64,000 nucleotides of DNA, taken from the NCBI GenBank assembly GCA_027924585.1, contig BSBM01000486.1, positions 41,308,001-41,372,000 of the forward strand, read 5' to 3'. The DNA is from Larix kaempferi (lineage: Eukaryota; Streptophyta; Pinopsida; Pinales; Pinaceae). Numbering within the stretch: the first letter of the stretch is position 1; each line of letters starts with the position of its first letter. Position numbers and translations under genes: made by a program. This document shows positions 1 to 9,049 of the stretch, piece after piece. Below the pieces are notes generated by a model. The model ran no database searches and was not told the DNA's origin. It worked only from the letters and a program-made list of their open reading frames with translations.

Positions 1-60
1 AAGCATATGGATCTATTGGTTTAAATATTTAAGCATATGGATCTATTGGTTTAAATATTT
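1..60. repeat. Direct tandem repeat, 30 bp x 2
   Basis: Two identical consecutive 30-bp units, each beginning AAGCATATGGATCTATTGG. It lies at the window edge, so the array may extend outside. No coding potential. Confidence 0.9.
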
Positions 61-660
61 AAATGAGAAGGATGTGAAGACGTTAGCATGAAAAACAAAT
101 TGTATCAATGGTATAAGTTCTTAAAAACAAAATTGTATTAATGGTATACTATATGATATATAGTATATACTTTTGCACTTGCGAACATCTCCCAGATGAG
201 TAAAACTGAGGGCATACCCTGCAAATATGACTCGCAGCAGCATAAGAAACATGCAAATATGTGATTCTAGTTAGGTCTATGGAACGATTATTTTCTAAGC
301 TATAGAAATCATGCACCTCTACGAGTAAATACTTATACCCAAATTAGCTTTAGGTTGGGAAGTCCCCGTTGGCCTGCGCGCATTGCTCGATAATATTGGA
401 ACGAGGCTCTTTCTGTACTCGACTGATATGTGGCTCGATCATTGTGTTTGGCACGCCTGCAATGAAAGTCGTAGGAGAAATGAGTGCCATCAGAGGAATA
501 AAAGGTGTCACATGCAAACTTATCATGACGTTGTATTTGAACACAATAGCATCCAGAAAGGTGCTTCATTAGGACACCGTCGCCAGAAATTTCACTCGAC
601 TGTTTAGGGATTTTAGGGTTCAATGACCTATCAGGGCAGTTGATCAGCAGCAAAGCCCCA
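61..660. other. No assignable gene; weak coding-like stretch
   Basis: Mostly non-coding sequence. On the minus strand about 350-544 there is a 64-codon open stretch with protein-like composition (rich in P, T, I), but it has no convincing start, domain or neighbour, and overlapping frames are open too. I do not recognise it and would not call a gene. Confidence 0.3.
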
Positions 661-668
661 AGGCGATG

Positions 669-1113
669 GCGAAAGCTAAGCATTGAGTTGCAGAGTATTA
701 AATGCGGCAGCTCAGTGCTTAGGGTCCATTGAATCCGAAGAATCTTCAGATCCAACGGATCCTAGGCACTAAGCTGTCGCATTAAATGCTCTACAGCTCA
801 ATGCTTAGCTTTCGACTCGATAATGCTCTGCAGCTCAATGCTTAGCTTTCGACCGGATGGCGAAAGCTAAGCATTGAGTTGCAAAGTATTAAATGCGGCA
901 GCTTAGTGCTTAGGGTCCATTGGATCCGAAGAATCTTCAGATCCAAGGGATCCTAAGCACTAAGCTGCCGCATTTAAGCATTGAGTTGCAAAGTATTAAA
1001 TGCGGCAGCTTAGTGCTTAGGGTCCATTGGATCCGAAGAATCTTCAGATCCAATGGATCCTAGGCACTAAGCTGCCGCATTAAATGATCTGCAGCTCAAT
1101 GCTTAGCTTTTGA
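669..1113. repeat. Cluster of fold-back (MITE-like) inverted repeats
   Basis: A palindromic unit of about 145-150 bp occurs nearly three times. Copy 1 is about 669-815, copy 2 about 860-974 (right arm cut short) and copy 3 about 975-1113 (left end cut short); an extra right-arm piece lies at 816-853. Each unit starts GCGAAAGCTAAGCATTGAG and ends with its complement, with arms of about 70 bp meeting at a centre near GAAGAATCTTC. No coding capacity. The form fits a fold-back transposon or MITE that inserted into itself or was tandemly amplified. No target duplication was identified, so the class is not assigned. Confidence 0.8.
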
Positions 1114-1146
1114 CCCGATCCAAAGTCTTGGATCAGGTTAAGATTA

Positions 1147-1357
1147 TGCTATGAATATTAAATGATATGTTAAATTAAACAGTAAATTATTGATTATTTA
1201 ATTGAAGGGACGTAACCCTTCCTCAAGCACGCTCAAGCCTTATAAAAGGCGAGCTCTCTTGTAATACATTCATCGTCCAATTATCATTATTCATTTATTA
1301 TCACATTATTCTCGAAGATGGATTCTCTTCATTGTTAGCCGGATTCGGTTTATAGCA
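1147..1357 (+). repeat. 5' LTR of the gag-protease element
   Basis: 211 bp, starting TGCTATGAATATTAAATG and ending CGGTTTATAGCA. It is repeated at 3873-4083 with three substitutions. Confidence 0.95.
1241..1248 (+). promoter_or_regulatory. TATA box in the 5' LTR
   Basis: TATAAAAG, flanked by GC-richer sequence (GCCT...GCGAGC), about 110 bp from the LTR end. It is a textbook plant core-promoter position and is conserved in the other LTR at 3967-3974. Transcription would start about 30 bp downstream. Functional status is inferred. Confidence 0.7.
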
Positions 1358-1358
1358 T

Positions 1359-1370
1359 TGGTATCAGAGC
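1359..1370 (+). promoter_or_regulatory. Primer-binding site (initiator tRNA-Met)
   Basis: TGGTATCAGAGC, complementary to the 3' end of plant initiator tRNA-Met, lies one base after the LTR end. This is the standard start for minus-strand DNA synthesis in plant LTR elements. Confidence 0.93.
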
Positions 1371-1932
1371 CGCGTTCGGCTAAGCTCCTGCACTTCACGC
1401 TCCATCTCAGCTCCTGCACTCCACTCATCCTCAACTCTCATCACTCCGTTTGTCCTTCACCAGCGCCCTCCACTCACCACCGCTGCTGCGCTCTCCTTCC
1501 ACCGTCATCTCCACGTCATCCCATCTCCACCCGGTCACCCATCTCCGCCCTGCACACCGTTCCACCTCCCATCGCATTCCCCACGCCTGTCCTGCCTCGT
1601 CGGCCCACATCCCTCCTCCCTGCGCTACATCCCTCCTCACCAACGTCCTCCACTCACCGCCTCCTCCCCTCCACGCGTGCCCTACCTTTCACACTTCCCC
1701 CAACGCCTCGCCCAGCCGCCACCATTCTGCCGTCACATAATAAGTTATTATTATAATTTAAATAATAATTATTGTATTATTATTTTTAATATATAATAAA
1801 TTATTATTAGAATTCAATAATACTTATTGTATTATTATTTTATCCCTCACCCTATCACCTAAAAAAATACTCTTGATCCTTAAACCAAAAATTGATCCCC
1901 CATATTCACCCCCCCACACTAGATCGAGAACC
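1371..1932 (+). other. Untranslated leader of the gag-protease element
   Basis: About 560 bp between primer site and gag ATG. The first 370 bp are pyrimidine-rich (repeated CCTCC, CTCACC), which opens several proline/serine/histidine-rich frames by composition alone. The rest, about 1740-1865, is almost pure A/T. It probably holds packaging signals. No gene is called. Confidence 0.6.
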
Positions 1933-2847
1933 ATGACAGAAATGAAGGATCGACTGGAGAAACTAGAAAAAGACCAAATTAGAGATATGAAAATCTTGGA
2001 AAATCTAAACTCTAGAATGGACAAACTTGACAAAGAGTTTCAAGAAGAAAAAGAAGAGTTTTCGCGCAAGGTGCAATACGAAGTTGCCGGAGCAGTCTCA
2101 TGGGAAATGAGGAAGGTACGAGAGGAAATGAAAGCATACTTCGATGCAGGATTAGAAAATATCAAGCAGTTTTTCAAGGACAGGGATGACGCTAAAAATG
2201 GCGAGTCGCCGAAGGGAGACCATTCATGTCGCAAAACAACTGATACTAATGATCATCAATCAAATTACCCCAAAGAGGAGATCCCAGAAGACCATAGAGA
2301 CTACAATCATCATAAACCATATTGGGCCACAATGCAATCGATGGGAGGATACTCAATGAAACCTAAATTGGAGTTACCCAAGTTTGATGGAGAATCAAAA
2401 CAGAGCGTGGCGCGGATCAACAAGGCGGAAGAATTCTTCTACATTCACAAAATCTTGTCAGATGATGAAAAAATTAAATACGCCTCCATGCAGCTCGAAG
2501 GACGGGCATACAATTGGTACATGTGGTGGAAGAAGACGACAACAATATGTGCCTACAATTGGGACAAATTCAAAAATGATTTCTTTAAAAGATTCGAAGA
2601 TGTGACAGAGAAAGAGTTTTTCTCCAAACTAACTAGGCTACAGCAAGAAGGCAACGTGGAAGAATACACTTATGCATGGGAAGCGCTAGCAACGCGCGTA
2701 CCAGAATTAACAGAGGGTCAACGACTCCAAACATATATCTCTGGTCTTAAACAATACATAAGAGATGAATTAGAATTGCATAACGTGTCCAATTTGGATA
2801 AGGCTAGGCGCAAAGCAAAACTGATTGAAGAAAAATTCAAACAATAA
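1933..2847 (+). CDS. gag: Gag polyprotein of the gag-protease element
   Basis: 304 residues from the ATG at 1933; the frame is open back to about 1873 but without an earlier ATG. Residues 1-75 are a charged heptad-rich coiled coil. A gypsy-type retrotransposon gag (capsid) domain follows, with the signature AYNWYMWW near residue 195 and NWDKFKNDFFKRF shortly after. The product would form the virus-like particle in the cytoplasm. The frame ends at TAA (2845-2847), but the protease segment continues in the same frame, so the stop is either a lesion or a readthrough point that would set the gag to gag-protease ratio. Confidence 0.9.
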   Translation: MTEMKDRLEKLEKDQIRDMKILENLNSRMDKLDKEFQEEKEEFSRKVQYEVAGAVSWEMRKVREEMKAYFDAGLENIKQFFKDRDDAKNGESPKGDHSCRKTTDTNDHQSNYPKEEIPEDHRDYNHHKPYWATMQSMGGYSMKPKLELPKFDGESKQSVARINKAEEFFYIHKILSDDEKIKYASMQLEGRAYNWYMWWKKTTTICAYNWDKFKNDFFKRFEDVTEKEFFSKLTRLQQEGNVEEYTYAWEALATRVPELTEGQRLQTYISGLKQYIRDELELHNVSNLDKARRKAKLIEEKFKQ

Positions 2848-3891
2848 AGACAAGAGAACCCTAACAAGGGATATTTGCGACAGCAAGAGACCCAGTGCAG
2901 GGATTGCGAAGATACATGGTCACCCGGTCATCAATGTAACAAATATCAGTCATATGGCTATGAAGTTGGGAAAAGCTCAAAAACATCGAGTAGTCACACT
3001 AACAGTGACAGGAAAAACAAGAAGAATACTTGTCGTCGTTGTGGCGAAGATTGGTTCCCAGGACATAAATGCAAGACCAATCACACAGTACATTGCAAAA
3101 TCATTAATGGGAAGCAAGTACAGGTATCAAGAGAGGCAGATACAGTTGATTCGGATACAGACACAAGCTCATCTGAAGCATCAGTTGTGACGGTTACGTG
3201 TAATCAACAAGTCGGTAAGAAAGAAAAGGTAGAGACACCAGAGAAAGATTACACCCAACAGAAGGAAAGCCAAACACTCGCAGGAAAATATCTGCCACCT
3301 CAGTTGAGAAACCATGACATCCTTAAAACGGAACAATTCATATTCCAAGTAACAGAATCTAGGAATTCAGGACCAAAAAGACTACAACTTAATGGGAAAA
3401 TTAAAGATAAGGATGTCACAATTTTGGTCGATTCGGGAAGTACCCATAATTTGATCAACATCAATAAGGCAAAGGAACTAAATATTTTTGTGTTCCCCGC
3501 AAAAGGGCTTAAAGCCTCAACCATCGCTAATCAAGACATAGAAGAAGTAGGAAAATGTCATAAGGTGTCGTTCTACATACAAAACTTACACCTACACCTC
3601 AATTGTGTTGCCTTACCTCTCAAGGAAGTAGACATGGTATTAGGCGTTGACTGGTTAGCATCGCTGGGGACTTACTCTACCAACCTGCAAGAACAATACA
3701 TGGAATTTGAATGGAAAGGAAATAAGTACCGACTGAATGGACCGAGACCGAGAGTTTCTCCACCTAAGAACAAAGAATTACGACACAACAAGAATCCAGA
3801 CCATGTCAATATAAAAGACAATGACTGCAAATACAACTTTGAGGACAAAGCTCCCTCTAAAGGGGGTGGCAATGCTATGAATATTAAATGA
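2848..3891 (+). CDS. Zinc-knuckle and aspartic protease segment, in frame with gag
   Basis: Open for 347 codons directly after the gag stop, in the same frame. It contains two cysteine/histidine motifs, CRDCEDTWSPGHQC and CRRCGEDWFPGHKC, matching the CxxC...W.PGH.C nucleic-acid-binding form of plant gypsy gag. A retroviral-type aspartic protease follows with the active site VDSGSTHN (codons near 3427) and the later MVLGVDWLASLG strand. Its role would be to cleave the gag precursor. There is no ATG at its start, so expression needs readthrough of the TAA. Coding runs into the 3' LTR and stops at 3889-3891. No polymerase follows. Confidence 0.85.
   Translation, partial: RQENPNKGYLRQQETQCRDCEDTWSPGHQCNKYQSYGYEVGKSSKTSSSHTNSDRKNKKNTCRRCGEDWFPGHKCKTNHTVHCKIINGKQVQVSREADTVDSDTDTSSSEASVVTVTCNQQVGKKEKVETPEKDYTQQKESQTLAGKYLPPQLRNHDILKTEQFIFQVTESRNSGPKRLQLNGKIKDKDVTILVDSGSTHNLININKAKELNIFVFPAKGLKASTIANQDIEEVGKCHKVSFYIQNLHLHLNCVALPLKEVDMVLGVDWLASLGTYSTNLQEQYMEFEWKGNKYRLNGPRPRVSPPKNKELRHNKNPDHVNIKDNDCKYNFEDKAPSKGGGNAMNIK
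3859..3872 (+). promoter_or_regulatory. Polypurine tract
   Basis: AAAGGGGGTGGCAA immediately before the 3' LTR. It would prime plus-strand synthesis. Confidence 0.8.
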
Positions 3892-4083
3892 TATGTTAAA
3901 TTAAACAGAAAATTATTGATTATTTAATTGAAGGGATGTAACCCTTCCTCAAGCACGCTCAAGCCTTATAAAAGGCGAGCTCTCTTGTAATACATTCATC
4001 ATCCAATTATCATTATTCATTTATTATCACATTATTCTCGAAGATGGATTCTCTTCATTGTTAGCCGGATTCGGTTTATAGCA
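3873..4083 (+). repeat. 3' LTR of the gag-protease element
   Basis: 211 bp, 208 of them identical to the 5' LTR, followed by target duplication GATTA at 4084-4088. It includes the same TATAAAAG. Confidence 0.95.
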
Positions 4084-4088
4084 GATTA

Positions 4089-7000
4089 AAAATAGTACTA
4101 TGAACTCGAACTGCGTGCTAAACCCGTTTTGTAACCCCATACAAAACGGATATCATGCTTCTCTGCACTATTCTTGAAGGAATGAAGGAGTCAGATTGAG
4201 AAAGAAGAAGAAAAAGTGACGCAGGTGGGTTTTGTAGACGAAGATGGTCAATAGAGAAGAGGCAATCAACAGATGATGGAGGGTCTTCCCTTTCAGTCCG
4301 TGCTATCACTGGTTTTATCATATTGCCCAGTTTCGTTCTTGAGTGATTCTGGTGTAGAGGAGAACCAGAAAAGCTTGACATTCCATGACACCTACCTTTA
4401 ACGTCCCAAACCTATATGCTATGAAAATATCTGGAGGGATGGAGGCTGAGGATCGAGGGATGGAGGCTAGGACCTCGAACATGGGAGTAGAGCGTTCAGT
4501 TGATGATCCAATCAAAGAAATAGAAGGAATGGCGCTTGATGAGTATGGCAGGTGAGAACAATGTGGAGCCGCGGTCATGGAAGATGATTTGGTTTCCATG
4601 GCGATTCATTTAACCCATTTGTGGCAAAGGATCGGATCAAAGAAAAAACTGACTCCTGGATGGCAAAGGCTTTGATTAATGAAAAAACGGTGGATTAACG
4701 AATGAATGTTTAGTATGTTGTTTGTCATGAGTAAATTTGGGTCATTAGATGTATGTGCTTGATGAATATTTTTTAGGGTATATACCAAACCATTGTATCT
4801 TTTCCATTCATCTTTAATTAGGGATTAAAAGATTGAGGTCCCCTCCCACTACAATTTTCATTGTAGTGCTTATATGCGAATTACTTGAGTAGTTGTGTTT
4901 ATCAGTAGTAGCTGATCAATTTTGCTTTTGAAGTCCAAAACTCAGGTTGCATGTTAATTAACAAGTAAAATTAGCACCAAAGGTGCTTATACCTGCCTTT
5001 TAGAAGTATTGTAATGTATTAGTTTTTTATAATCCAAAGTTAAAAAGTTGAAATAATGATGAAAATTAAACTAAAAGTAAGAGAGAAGTGACACCTAATA
5101 CTTTATATCTATTAAAATGAAATAGAAAAATGAATTAAATAATATAAATAGTAGTGCTTACGTAAAAGAAAATAGTGCTTATTTAAAGATGATCATTAAA
5201 AAAAAAATACAAATTCAATTAATAGAAATCCAAATTTATAAATAGCTGCAAAGCAGCTAGTCCCTGCTTTAGAATTATAGTTTTAAAAAATTACGTCATA
5301 GAAATTAGTTAATTACTATGTATTTTGAGCTAGATTTGACTGACCAAATTTCAATCAAACCCGGGTAAAAATTGATGTTTAATTATTAATTTTATGAAAA
5401 GCTTTTTTTTAAATTATTTATGAAATTCCAGTTATAATGCTATTAAGAAAATAGATCAGCAATGCTGACTCACACTAAAGAAGTAATTTGTTTTTCACTG
5501 AAGGAAAGTATAATTCATATTTAGACAACAATATCTATTGAGATTATTTCATAAATGCTGTCAAATCACATACAGTGGAATTAGCTTAAAGTAGAGGAGC
5601 AGATCCATGTCTGAGATTCCGACTATTACAACTTGGAGCTAATCAAAGGAGTCACAACATCCGTCAAATATCTCTGCCTCAACCACTTCCCAATAAAAAA
5701 CACACCCCCGCTAATTTATCTGAAAACACAACCCCGCTAATTTATCTGAAAGCACTCATTGGCATTGATTCCGCAGCATTATATAGCATTTAAAAAAGGT
5801 AAAGGATTATGTTTTATTAAAATAAAATTAAAGAATGGAGTCGTCACATTCTTTGAGTATGAAAGCAACTTGTAGTGTCTTGTCTTTAGCTCTAAGTGAG
5901 ATATTTAATTTATAGAGAATAGTTTTATAAAAGTAAAACTAAGAATTTGAAATATAGAATAGTATCTTGTCGCCAGCCCGTACTCTCAGAATGTGTGCCA
6001 GCCATGGCAGCCGAGCTTGGACTGGATCATTATTACATGTACCAAGTGGCAATGCAAAAAAAAATTAGCTATTTTATTTTTTAAATAATATTTTTTTTCA
6101 CAATTACCCCTCAAACCAGGGGTATTTAGTCATTTCATGATACTCCACCAATTAAAAAATAGAAATTACTAATTTAAAATTTTCAAAAAATATTTATATA
6201 TTTTTAAAATATTAAAATTAATAAACAAAATTGTGAAAACTTTAGAAAACATTGATAAAATTAATTAAAAAATTTATAGTGTCAAAGCATTTTGACTTTT
6301 GATCGAAAGCTATAATCCCTGGACTAATAATGGAATAACAATACAACGAATACAATGAAGCCATAGCTCTTCCCATATATTTCTAATGTTATGTTTTAAC
6401 GTTGCAAATTTTTTGATAAGTTTTTCGACTTAAATTCTGTTGATATATAAATTTAGTATTAATTTTTTGAACTTATTAAAATTTTAAGCATATTATTAGT
6501 AAAATATGATATATGATGAAATAGATCAAAATTAATTTAATATAAATCTCATATTAAGGTACATATATATTAAAATATGTGAATACCTACTTCTTATGTA
6601 AAACATAATGTATAATAAATTATCACTTAAGTTTTGTTTTAAATGTTTTATAATATTATTTATATTTAATCTAGAAATTAGAATAACTATCATATATAAA
6701 AAATATAATTCCAAAAGTGTTTTAGATTCTCTTATCTATACTATTAAAGTAATTATAAAATATATTACTAGATATGAAAGGAAAGAATATGAAAAGAATT
6801 ATTTTACCAAAAATATGTAGAAAAATGTTCTTATCAAAAATATATATTGAATCAATAGTGGTAGTAGTTTGTAGTTAATTTATAGCTAATATAGTCAATG
6901 GTTGGGAAATGAAGTTTAGAGATTTAATGTATGGAAAAGAGTATATGAAAGTAATGCTTTTATTAAAAATAAGTATTCAATTGGTAAATAAAGATAAATA

Positions 7001-7300
7001 TTGCCTATGAAACGCTATAAAGAACATAGAGAGAACATAGAGTGATATAAAGCCATACCTTCACGAGTGATTTAAAGGTTGCACGAGCATTTTTTGATAA
7101 ACATTATACACCCAGTAAAAAAGTAATAATTGTTCAAGAGAACTTTACTCTCAATTAATTAATAAAAATTATGTCTAAGAGAACTTTACTCTCAATTGAA
7201 AAATATTATATACATTCATTTTTTTAACCTATTTATTTAGTATGTAGGTTAACTTTTAAGCATTTATTGAAATCATTTTTTATTAAACTATAAGTTTGTT
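4089..7300. other. AT-rich intergenic DNA with a possible coding remnant
   Basis: No gene that I can name. Minus strand 4318-4599 opens with a true ATG and reads 93 codons, rich in serine in its first half; it could be a first-exon fragment of a captured gene, but no domain is visible. Beyond about 4800 the sequence is very AT-rich with runs of A and T. A short shared motif lies at 5242-5271 (listed separately). Confidence 0.45.
5242..5271. repeat. Short hairpin motif shared with 20977-21007
   Basis: AGCTGCAAAGCAGCT is a perfect palindrome, overlapped by a second stem AAAGCAG...CTGCTTT that loops CTAGTCC. The same roughly 30-bp core recurs at 20977-21007 with one substitution. It may be the end of a dispersed element. 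The sequences outside the core do not obviously match. Confidence 0.6.
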
Positions 7301-7332
7301 TTCTATAGGGGAGAGTTGTCTATTCTTGAACA

Positions 7333-7362
7333 GGGACCAGTAGTTGTCATAGTACTGGTCCC
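7333..7362. repeat. 10-bp stem hairpin
   Basis: GGGACCAGTA (7333-7342) and its complement TACTGGTCCC (7353-7362) are separated by 10 bases. It lies in AT-rich sequence, so the GC-rich stem stands out. Function unknown. Confidence 0.75.
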
Positions 7363-7995
7363 ACACAACCACCATATATTGACACAAAGGCACCGATAAA
7401 TTAAGCATACATATTCCATATTAAGTGCAGTAAATATTTAAATTATGTCCAAAAATTGCTCATTAACTGACTGGGCCAATAGGTGTCAATAAATAGTCTT
7501 TATATGAAAAACAGTACAAAACATCTTGTCCCAACTAAGTACAGATCTGCTCAGGGATCCAAAAGTACATGAACAGCTAAATAACCCAGCTTGTTTTTGC
7601 CACCTACTGCAAGGTACCTATCAAAGGAGGACCCACGAATATCTATTGGAGCCTAAATATCCCAGCATTCATTAAAACTTGTTTAAACATTCATTGAAAC
7701 CTGTTCAAGCAACAGAAATGATAGTGTCAGCCATAACTGCAAGATTGTTCAACATTCCAACCCACTGTATTCAATAAATGACACCTACCCATTGAATGCA
7801 CCCATTAAACAAATGGAAGCACAAGGATCATGAAACAGATGAAAGCACAGGGATCCACAATGACAAGCTCCCAGCCATTGGATCACTTTTAAATCAATCC
7901 ACAACACACATTGAAATTTGAGAGATTGCAATCCATGTGCAACCTTCTTACCAATCCAATTCAATAGCAAACAACTATAAATGAACCACAACCCT

Positions 7996-8110
7996 TATGA
8001 AGATGCATTTCATAAATTCGACTTGCAGAGTGTGTGCACAGTTGCATTTCAGAAATTCGAACAACAGAGTGTGTGCACAATGGAGGCATACCACCAGAAG
8101 TGTGTGCACA
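7996..8110 (+). repeat. Degenerate tandem repeat of about 48 bp
   Basis: Three copies of a unit containing GCATTTCA.AAATTCGA and AGTGTGTGCACA, the last one partial. It lies just before the copia-1 insertion, in sequence that may be the 5' part of the pogo-like element. Confidence 0.7.
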
Positions 8111-8161
8111 GTAGATTCAGGTTACTGTTTATGTTATTTATATTTCTGTTTATGTTATTTC

Positions 8162-8876
8162 TGTAAAATTAGTCACAGCAAATCTAATGAACAAGTAAAT
8201 CAATCACAACATATGAACATAGAAAATATGGTGCAAAACTGTGCAAAACATGCAGCAATGCTCAATATCCCAATAAGGGTGAATAATTACAATATAATCT
8301 GATAATGTGAGTGAGCAATTCGAATTGACTAAGTAGGCCATTCGAATCACTGAATGGAGTAGCTTGACTCCAACTAGGAGTCCTCATCATCAATCGGTGG
8401 TGCTCATCAATGCACAAGAACCAGTCATCCAGGTGTCAATCTGAGTCTAACTGAGTGTAACAAGTGTAACTGAAGTGTGTAGCACTGATTAAGGGAAGGA
8501 GGCTCAGTGGGGGGCGCATGGGAGGCTAACTAAAGTCAGAACAAGTCATCTAGTGAATCTGGAGGTCCAACGGAAGTGAAACAGTCAGTCGGGAGTGAAA
8601 CTAGCCTCAAATCAGGGAGAATCGGAGCTAACTGAGTGTAACTAAAGTGGAACTGCAGTGGTAGGTGAAGAAGTGCGCCCTTATCTGGCAGTAGGTGAGA
8701 AGTGGGCGCCTTCCTGACTAGGAGGGCTAAAACTCTGAAGTAAGTGGCTCCCGGGTGCTAGAATAAGGTGGCTAAGGTGCTGGAGGCATCAACCTGGTGA
8801 CTGGGATGCATGCAAAATGCATGCAAACCCTAATTGCCTACAAGATCCTGAAAAAGATGATGTGGATATCCGAACA
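8162..8876 (-). repeat. LTR of copia-1 (3' LTR in element orientation)
   Basis: Plus-strand boundaries TGTAAAATTAGTCACAGC...GATATCCGAACA. It matches 13511-14234 throughout. Confidence 0.95.
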
Positions 8877-8890
8877 CCCCCCCTCAAGCT
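8877..8890 (-). promoter_or_regulatory. Polypurine tract of copia-1, with an internal second copy
   Basis: Minus-strand AGCTTGAGGGGGGG touches the 3' LTR. An almost identical tract lies at 9020-9036, just beyond the RNase H stop codon, so plus-strand synthesis could prime at two sites. Confidence 0.75.
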
Positions 8891-9049
8891 AGACTATGAT
8901 GTGCAAAAAATAATGTGGGGCCCTGGTAACTAAGACCAAAGGTCACCCCAATACAATAATCCAAAAAATGCTGAAAATAAACTAAGTGAGGAAAGAGGGA
9001 AAACCCAGTGGGAAGAAAGCCCCCCCTCAAGCTAAAGCATAATAATGAA

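Larger units (their letters stand above)
1147..4083 (+). mobile_element. Non-autonomous LTR retrotransposon with gag and protease only (TR-GAG-like, gypsy-type)
   Basis: A complete 2,937-bp element. It has two 211-bp LTRs (TG...CA) differing at 3 positions, a tRNA-Met primer site directly after the 5' LTR, a purine tract before the 3' LTR, and a perfect 5-bp target duplication GATTA (1142-1146 and 4084-4088). The interior codes for a gypsy-type gag, zinc-knuckle-like motifs and an aspartic protease, then goes straight into the 3' LTR. There is no reverse transcriptase, RNase H or integrase and no room for them. It must have moved using enzymes from another element. High LTR identity implies a relatively recent insertion. 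The layout matches the published TR-GAG class, here with an added protease. Confidence 0.93.

Noticed and set aside
333-755. 140-codon minus-strand frame at the left edge
   Set aside because: Runs into the fold-back repeat, has no domain, and overlaps other open frames; no support for a gene.
1358-1756. Plus-strand 132-codon frame and overlapping frames after the first primer site
   Set aside because: Pyrimidine-rich leader sequence keeps several frames open at once; product is low-complexity P/S/H/T and starts on the primer site itself.
6532-6820. Overlapping frames of 60-70 codons on both strands
   Set aside because: Extremely AT-rich region; I/Y/K/N-rich products arise by composition.
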